Source: Candidatus Saccharimonadota bacterium (GTDB lineage: Bacteria; Patescibacteriota; Saccharimonadia; Saccharimonadales; Saccharimonadaceae). From it: 8,794 nt of DNA. The stretch lies in the NCBI GenBank assembly GCA_002861585.1, contig PJQJ01000005.1, positions 48,869 through 57,662 on the forward strand, written 5' to 3'. Made by a program: the position numbers and the translations under genes. Positions 5,456 to 8,794 of the stretch are shown here, piece after piece (positions within the stretch are counted from its first letter, which is position 1; every line of letters begins with the position of its first letter). Under the pieces are notes generated by a model. That model searched no databases and was not told the origin of the DNA. It saw nothing but the letters and a program-made list of their open reading frames with translations.

Positions 5456-6130
5456 TTATTTTTGTTGATATAGTTTTCGAACTAATTTTGGATGAGCTGG
5501 CTTAAAATGAAGTGCGCTGATTCTTCCAAGTTGAGCTTCGACGCGCCTTGTGCACGTATCACTTGTTGCATCAATCAAAGCTTTGAGTTCAGCTATACGA
5601 GTATCATACGCCGCTTGATTAGTGGTTTTCAATGCCTGAAGCGCTCTTCGCTCGTTATGATGTATGCCGAGGCGGATAAGTATATGTCCATCCTGAGGTT
5701 CAAATGAACGCTGAGCCCCTTGAAGTAAGCTAGCTTGCACGTCAAATACCGCCTGCTGTACTTGTACTAATCGTCTATTTGGTGAACCATAAATACGAAT
5801 GCCAGCTTCAAGACCGCTAAGCGGCTGCTCCTCGGCATGGAACCGCTGTATTGCACATCCAGCTAAAGATTGGCCCAGCACTAGTCGCTGCATCTCAGCT
5901 TGCAAGCTAACATTTGCTCGTGCTATGCGTCGCTCCTCACTTGTCGGTGCTGTCTTGCAATATTGCAATGAGATCGGACCTCTCATAGCATAACGGGCTA
6001 TATCTACTGCTATCGTCTGCCGATTGTGAAGAGATAAGACCTCTGGGGTCGAGCCGAGTGCGAACTGAATAAAAACTTCACTTGGCTGGTTTAATTCGCC
6101 CTGTATGGTGAGAATACTTACTTCGTGCAA
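5456..6130 (-). CDS. Hypothetical protein, 224 aa, TTG start
   Basis: I do not recognise this protein. The first 60 residues look like beta strands (VSILTIQGEL, VFIQFALG, QTIAVDIARYA). The middle and end look helical, with many glutamines, arginines and alanines and a basic C-terminus (HPKLVRKLYQQK). No signal peptide, membrane segment or known catalytic motif is visible. An in-frame TAA stands three codons before the first possible start, a TTG at 6130, so the protein cannot begin earlier in this frame; the next in-frame ATG is about 48 codons later. No Shine-Dalgarno is well placed for the TTG. A better one (AAAGGGG) serves an overlapping nine-codon frame. Either coupled translation, a frameshift or an assembly error may explain this. 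The gene lies behind the tRNA-Leu terminator and is paired with the small membrane gene. Confidence 0.75.
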   Translation of the reverse strand: MHEVSILTIQGELNQPSEVFIQFALGSTPEVLSLHNRQTIAVDIARYAMRGPISLQYCKTAPTSEERRIARANVSLQAEMQRLVLGQSLAGCAIQRFHAEEQPLSGLEAGIRIYGSPNRRLVQVQQAVFDVQASLLQGAQRSFEPQDGHILIRLGIHHNERRALQALKTTNQAAYDTRIAELKALIDATSDTCTRRVEAQLGRISALHFKPAHPKLVRKLYQQK

Positions 6131-6147
6131 ACTGGCTTATCTTTCAT
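6118..6147 (-). CDS. Possible nine-codon leader peptide overlapping the 224-aa gene
   Basis: ATG at 6147 opens a short frame, MKDKPVCTK, ending at TAA 6118-6120. It overlaps the TTG start of the 224-residue gene by 13 bases in another frame. AAAGGGG (complement of 6151-6157) is three bases before its ATG, a close but usable spacing, and is 20 bases from the TTG. It could couple translation, or it could be the true start of the larger gene joined by a frameshift. A small ORF like this can also be chance. Confidence 0.3.
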   Translation of the reverse strand: MKDKPVCTK

Positions 6148-6213
6148 CTACCCCTTTAGTATGACGGATGGAAGTCTACTTGAGAAGTTCACAAAGGCCG
6201 AGAGTTTTTTAGA

Positions 6214-6253
6214 CAAAAAAAGAATAAGCCAGACGTTTTGTCTGACTTATTCT
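6214..6253 (-). terminator. Strong Rho-independent terminator of tRNA-Leu
   Basis: The minus strand can form a 14-base-pair stem (arms 6240-6253 and 6221-6234) with a single G-U wobble and a 5-base loop, followed by a run of seven T residues. It starts one base after the encoded CCA of the tRNA, so the primary transcript ends at once and must be trimmed there. It separates the tRNA from the 224-residue gene. Confidence 0.92.
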
Positions 6254-6254
6254 A

Positions 6255-6339
6255 TGGTGCGCGAGAAAGGACTTGAACCTTCACGCCCGAAGGCACTAGT
6301 TCCTAAGACTAGCGCGTCTACCAATTCCGCCACTCGCGC
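6255..6339 (-). tRNA. tRNA-Leu (anticodon UAG), CCA encoded
   Basis: The minus strand from 6339 folds as a class II tRNA. The acceptor GCGCGAG pairs with CTCGCGC. The D arm contains TGGCGGAATTGGTAGACGC. The anticodon stem CTAGT/ACTAG encloses loop CTTAGGA with anticodon TAG. A long variable arm TGCC-TTCG-GGCG, typical of leucine tRNA, is followed by a T arm with loop TTCAAGT, discriminator A and CCA. The UAG anticodon, usually modified at its first base, reads the CUN leucine codons. An extended -10 element sits just upstream and a strong terminator just downstream, so it may be made alone or together with the preceding gene. Confidence 0.97.
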
Positions 6340-6353
6340 ATGGAACGAGAATT

Positions 6354-6362
6354 ATTGTAGCA
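6354..6362 (-). promoter_or_regulatory. Extended -10 element of the tRNA-Leu gene
   Basis: TGCTACAAT on the minus strand joins an extended -10 TGn to TACAAT, five of six bases of the consensus. The start would fall near 6347, about eight bases before the tRNA 5' end. No good -35 is visible, as often tolerated with an extended -10. It lies between the stop of the 123-residue gene and the tRNA. Confidence 0.5.
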
Positions 6363-6371
6363 TGAACTGCG

Positions 6372-6743
6372 CTAAGACGCTAGATCTAACGTGGAGGAAT
6401 TCTCTAAAGGCTCTTTACGATATTGCTCAGCAAGGAAATAGAGGTATATCTTAATCTCTTCACGCACCAAACCAGGTTCGGTATGTAATGCTAGAGGACC
6501 GCGCTCAAGCATTATTGTCGTTTGTAATTTACTGCAAGTCGCCTCCAGTAATTCGGGGTACAGATCGGCTATTGCCTGCAAGACGTTTTCAGCCATCGTC
6601 CAATCCTGATCGAAAAAAGCGTCTACTAAATCTGCCAGTTCGGGCTTTATTTCTTCTACTGGCTCTTTTTCAGGCAAAAAAATAAGCCCCGCTGGGCTTG
6701 TCTCTACTTCTGGTTGTGGCATGTGGGAACGTCGCTCTGACAT
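6372..6743 (-). CDS. Hypothetical protein, 123 aa, acidic
   Basis: I do not recognise this protein. The first 35 residues are proline- and glutamate-rich (QPEVETSPAGLIF, then PEKEPVEEIKPELADL) and probably disordered. The remainder looks like three or four helices: DLVDAFFDQDWTMAENVLQ, ADLYPELLEATCSKLQTT and EEIKIYLYFLAEQYRKE. It is acidic overall, with no signal peptide, membrane segment or catalytic motif. The ATG at 6743 has a good AAGGAG (complement of 6750-6755) at a spacing of six, which makes this a convincing gene. It lies between the rsmD terminator and tRNA-Leu, 32 bases before the tRNA, and has a weak promoter of its own. A small cytoplasmic helical adaptor is possible, but this is guesswork. 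Confidence 0.8.
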   Translation of the reverse strand: MSERRSHMPQPEVETSPAGLIFLPEKEPVEEIKPELADLVDAFFDQDWTMAENVLQAIADLYPELLEATCSKLQTTIMLERGPLALHTEPGLVREEIKIYLYFLAEQYRKEPLENSSTLDLAS

Positions 6744-6764
6744 TTTCTACTCCTTGTTTTCGCA

Positions 6765-6793
6765 ATTATTGCATAGGAGACTCTCAACCACAA
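6765..6793 (-). promoter_or_regulatory. Weak predicted promoter of the 123-aa gene
   Basis: AATAAT (6765-6770, five of six bases) lies 17 bases after TTGTGG (6788-6793, three of six). The -10 is inside a palindrome, GCAAT-A-ATTGC (6762-6772), that could serve as an operator half-site pair. Placement after the rsmD terminator and before a good ribosome-binding site supports the call, but the -35 is poor. Confidence 0.35.
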
Positions 6794-6802
6794 GCATAAA
6801 AT

Positions 6803-6835
6803 AATAAAAAAGAAAAACTGCTGATTACTCAGCAG
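6803..6835 (-). terminator. Rho-independent terminator overlapping the rsmD stop codon
   Basis: CTGCTGA and TCAGCAG (6829-6835 and 6818-6824) form a 7-base-pair stem with a four-base loop that contains the TAA stop of rsmD. TTTTTC and further T residues follow on the minus strand. The last codons of rsmD form the left arm, an economical arrangement that ends the recG-rsmD transcription unit. Confidence 0.88.
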
Positions 6836-7370
6836 CTACCTTTTGATAGAAGGCCAGCGCCGCATCCCCGTACAATCGTTTGTCCACCACAACAACTCCA
6901 TTAACGGTCGGCGCTGACTCCCTACCTGGAAGTGATAATACCATAAGCGAATTGGGTTTTAAATGGGTAATGAGCTTAGAAACTGTGGATAACTGAAGAT
7001 TATTATATGGTGGATCACAAAGGATCAAATCGTACCTCTTATCGGCACTGGTCAGGCTCCACTGGGAAACATTTGCACGTATTAATTCGACCCTGTCCTC
7101 TACTCCAAGCTGCTCAATATTTTTTGCAATGATCCTTTGAGCAATTCGATCGCGCTCCACAGCAGTTGCTTTAGCAGCTCCTCGGCTGACGGCTTCAAAG
7201 CTGAGAGCGCCGCTCCCTGAAAAAGCGTCAAGCACGTGGAAGCCTTCGATATCTCCCAGGATATTGAAAAGTGCACCACGAATTCTCTCACCCATTGGAT
7301 GTGTCGTAAAACCATCAGGGGAATCAAAGGTTCGACTACCGAGAGTTCCAGCGATCACCCTAAGCCTCAT
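6825..7370 (-). CDS. rsmD: 16S rRNA (guanine(966)-N(2))-methyltransferase RsmD
   Basis: RsmD methylates G966 of 16S rRNA (E. coli numbering) with S-adenosylmethionine during 30S assembly. The 181 residues match the family length. They show the N-terminal RVIAGTLGSRTF (4-15), THPMGERIRGALFNIL (23-38), SAM-binding motif I VLDAFSGSGALSFEA (46-60), the acidic VERD after the next strand, and the catalytic DPPY at 119-122. The ATG at 7370 overlaps the end of the upstream gene by 11 bases and has AGGAG (complement of 7379-7383) eight bases away, so translation is probably coupled. A terminator follows immediately. The usual neighbour coaD is not next to it here. Confidence 0.95.
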   Translation of the reverse strand: MRLRVIAGTLGSRTFDSPDGFTTHPMGERIRGALFNILGDIEGFHVLDAFSGSGALSFEAVSRGAAKATAVERDRIAQRIIAKNIEQLGVEDRVELIRANVSQWSLTSADKRYDLILCDPPYNNLQLSTVSKLITHLKPNSLMVLSLPGRESAPTVNGVVVVDKRLYGDAALAFYQKVAAE

Positions 7371-8190
7371 TACTAGTACTCCTGAGCTGCTGGGCCTTCA
7401 TTGCGGCTTCGAACCAAGCAAGGGTAACAATTTTTGTAATGAGCGGTGCCAATTCAAGCTTCGTTTGACGAGCTAACTTTCGGGTCCAGCCACTCTTATG
7501 AAATGTTTCGTACATCTGCATGCCATAGACCTGCATGGCGGCTTCCCTGAAGTAAGGAATAATGCCTTCTCCTTGTACTCTAATTAACTCATTAGGATTT
7601 GGTTTGCCATTAGGAATTTTAAGTGTCGCAATAGTTGTAGCAAAACCAAATTCGAACATAAAGTGTGTTGTAAAGACACCTTTTGCACCCCAATACTCCC
7701 AGTTCTTCATTACGGTATCGCGGTAATTATGTCCTTTTATAAAGTTTTTCTGCTTAAAGCTAGTACGGAACTCTTTTGGATGACCCCATAATTCCTCTAT
7801 CTTCTCGCTAAGGGGATAATGATGAGCAGGGGTTAGCCCATCGACAATTGCATGCGCTAACCAGGCAGCTTCAAAACTGGCCCGCTCATAGTTATCCTCT
7901 GCAAGTGCAACCGTTAGATTATGGGAATGATTAGATATATGTTCAATCAAGACACAATCCTTGGGATTAGTCGGATCTATATAGTGCCACGGTTCATCTT
8001 TAGCCGGACTCTTTCTTTTTATACCGTCAGGTCCGTTATTGCCTTCAAAATGTAGGATGTCACGTGTACTCGGAAAAACAGTACCCTTTGGGAGTACTTT
8101 ACGAAGATGAACCCGAGCAACTCGGTCAATCTTTTGATGAGCTCCAAGCATATTGCCGGAGCTATGCCGAAGCGTTGTTCCTGAATACAT
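7360..8190 (-). CDS. Zinc-dependent phospholipase C/P1-nuclease-like protein
   Basis: This 276-residue protein resembles the zinc phospholipase C and S1/P1 nuclease fold, a helical protein whose histidines and aspartates hold a trinuclear zinc site. Candidate ligands in order are His18 and Asp22 (GAHQKIDRVARVHL), His47 (ILHFEG), His69 and Asp72 (EPWHYIDP), His84, His88 and His90 (EHISNHSHN), His113 and Asp117 (AHAIVDG), then His123 and His124 (PAHHYP). The HxxxD spacing in AHAIVDG is the most characteristic. No signal peptide is seen, unlike secreted family members, so it may act in the cytoplasm or leave by another route. Its substrate (lipid or nucleic acid) is unknown. It starts 15 bases after recG and overlaps rsmD. 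A later start at Met14 (8151) is possible; neither has a clear Shine-Dalgarno. Confidence 0.75.
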   Translation of the reverse strand: MYSGTTLRHSSGNMLGAHQKIDRVARVHLRKVLPKGTVFPSTRDILHFEGNNGPDGIKRKSPAKDEPWHYIDPTNPKDCVLIEHISNHSHNLTVALAEDNYERASFEAAWLAHAIVDGLTPAHHYPLSEKIEELWGHPKEFRTSFKQKNFIKGHNYRDTVMKNWEYWGAKGVFTTHFMFEFGFATTIATLKIPNGKPNPNELIRVQGEGIIPYFREAAMQVYGMQMYETFHKSGWTRKLARQTKLELAPLITKIVTLAWFEAAMKAQQLRSTSNEA

Positions 8191-8205
8191 GTCTTATCAA
8201 ATGTT

Positions 8206-8794
8206 TTAATTTAATACCGTCAACCGCTGATAAAAGTCGACTTGTCTTTTCAATTGTTTCCATTGTACCAGATTTGGGTCTTCCGCTAGTAGTGCTTCGG
8301 CTGCGTCGCGTGCTCGTTTGATAAGTTTGGTGTCAGCAAGCGTCGCCACTTGCAAATTAAGTGCTCCATGCTGTGCTCGTCCATAGATCTCTCCTGGGCC
8401 TCGCAGTTGCAGGTCAACTTCTGCGAGATAAAAACCATCGTTGCTGCGAACTAGCTCCTTTAGACGCTGGGATGGCTGCTTTGAGGTTGACGGTACCAAG
8501 AAACAGTAACTCTGGTGTTCACTGCGGCCTACTCGACCACGTAGTTGGTGCAACTGGGCGAGCCCAAACCGATCGGCGCCTTCAATTAGCATAACGGTGG
8601 CATTTGGAACATCAACGCCGACCTCGACAACCGTCGTGCTGATAAGCAGGTCTATCTTGTGCTCCGAGAACGCTCGCATCACGGCCTCTTTTTCGTCGGC
8701 TTTCATCTGTCCGTGCAGCTTAGCGACGCGGTACTTCTTAAAGTGAGCCTTTTCAAGGCGCTTAAACTCTTCTTCGACGCTCTTTAGCTCGCTT
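8206..8794 (-). CDS. recG: ATP-dependent DNA helicase RecG, C-terminal part (runs off the window)
   Basis: RecG is a superfamily 2 helicase that reverses stalled replication forks and branch-migrates Holliday junctions. The frame is open to the window edge, so only the C-terminal 195 or so residues are seen. Reading from the edge gives ELKSVEEEF and then AKLHGQMKADEKEAVMRAF, matching the RecG stretch around LHGRM. Helicase motif V follows (STTVVEVGVDVPNATVMLIE), then DRFGLAQLHQLRGRVGR, which is motif VI, and the RecG-specific tail with DLQLRGPGEIYGRAQHG. Mfd shares the helicase core but has a different ending. The stop is at 8206-8208, 15 bases before the next gene, so the genes are probably co-transcribed. 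Confidence 0.95.
   Translation of the reverse strand, partial: SELKSVEEEFKRLEKAHFKKYRVAKLHGQMKADEKEAVMRAFSEHKIDLLISTTVVEVGVDVPNATVMLIEGADRFGLAQLHQLRGRVGRSEHQSYCFLVPSTSKQPSQRLKELVRSNDGFYLAEVDLQLRGPGEIYGRAQHGALNLQVATLADTKLIKRARDAAEALLAEDPNLVQWKQLKRQVDFYQRLTVLN

Noticed and set aside
1..8794. Mobile elements, CRISPR array, phage genes or attachment site at the tRNA
   Set aside because: No transposase or integrase, no regularly spaced repeats, and no repeat of the tRNA 3' end elsewhere in the window were seen by eye.

Overview
The window is a bacterial chromosome segment in which every recognisable gene lies on the minus strand, so transcription runs from high to low coordinates. It holds housekeeping genes: the 3' part of recG, rsmD, a tRNA-Leu, hisS, tig, clpP and the 5' part of rpoB. 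Several small proteins that I do not recognise sit between them. The tight packing, short gaps, moderate G+C, many intrinsic terminators and small orphan proteins suggest a reduced genome. The style of the RpoB, HisRS and phospholipase-C-like proteins makes Patescibacteria/CPR, most likely Saccharibacteria, my best guess. This is inference, because no marker seen here is diagnostic. The standard genetic code fits all genes.

In order of transcription, region 1 (8794 to 6803) is a compact run: recG C-terminus, then 15 bases, then a zinc-dependent phospholipase C/P1-nuclease-like protein whose end overlaps the rsmD start by 11 bases. It is closed by a terminator whose loop contains the rsmD stop codon. 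Region 2 (6793 to 6214) is a 123-residue unknown protein with its own ribosome-binding site, followed by tRNA-Leu(UAG) with encoded CCA and a very strong terminator one base after the CCA. Region 3 (6147 to 5212) is an unrecognised 224-residue protein starting at TTG, overlapped by a nine-codon frame with the better Shine-Dalgarno, and followed one base later by an 80-residue protein with two membrane segments.

Region 4 (5201 to 1654) is hisS, tig (trigger factor) and clpP. hisS has an extended -10 promoter that leaves only a few bases of leader. clpP carries a perfect CIRCE operator (9-base arms, 9-base spacer). Its predicted -35 lies in the CIRCE spacer and its -10 is about seven bases before the ATG, so the mRNA may be leaderless and HrcA could block RNA polymerase directly. 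Trigger factor and ClpP are neighbours in many bacteria and act in folding and degradation of new or damaged proteins. Here only clpP appears to have the heat-shock operator.

Region 5 (1650 to 1021) is an unrecognised protein of about 144 residues, richer in G+C than its neighbours, insulated by its own promoter and terminators on both sides. Region 6 (1020 to 1) is rpoB, separated from the usual rplJ-rplL genes, with its own promoter and a leader of roughly 125 bases that can fold into a long hairpin. No mobile element, CRISPR array, rRNA or replication origin was seen. The best candidates for something undescribed are the 224/80-residue pair, the G+C-rich orphan and the rpoB leader. None amounts to a demonstrated new system.
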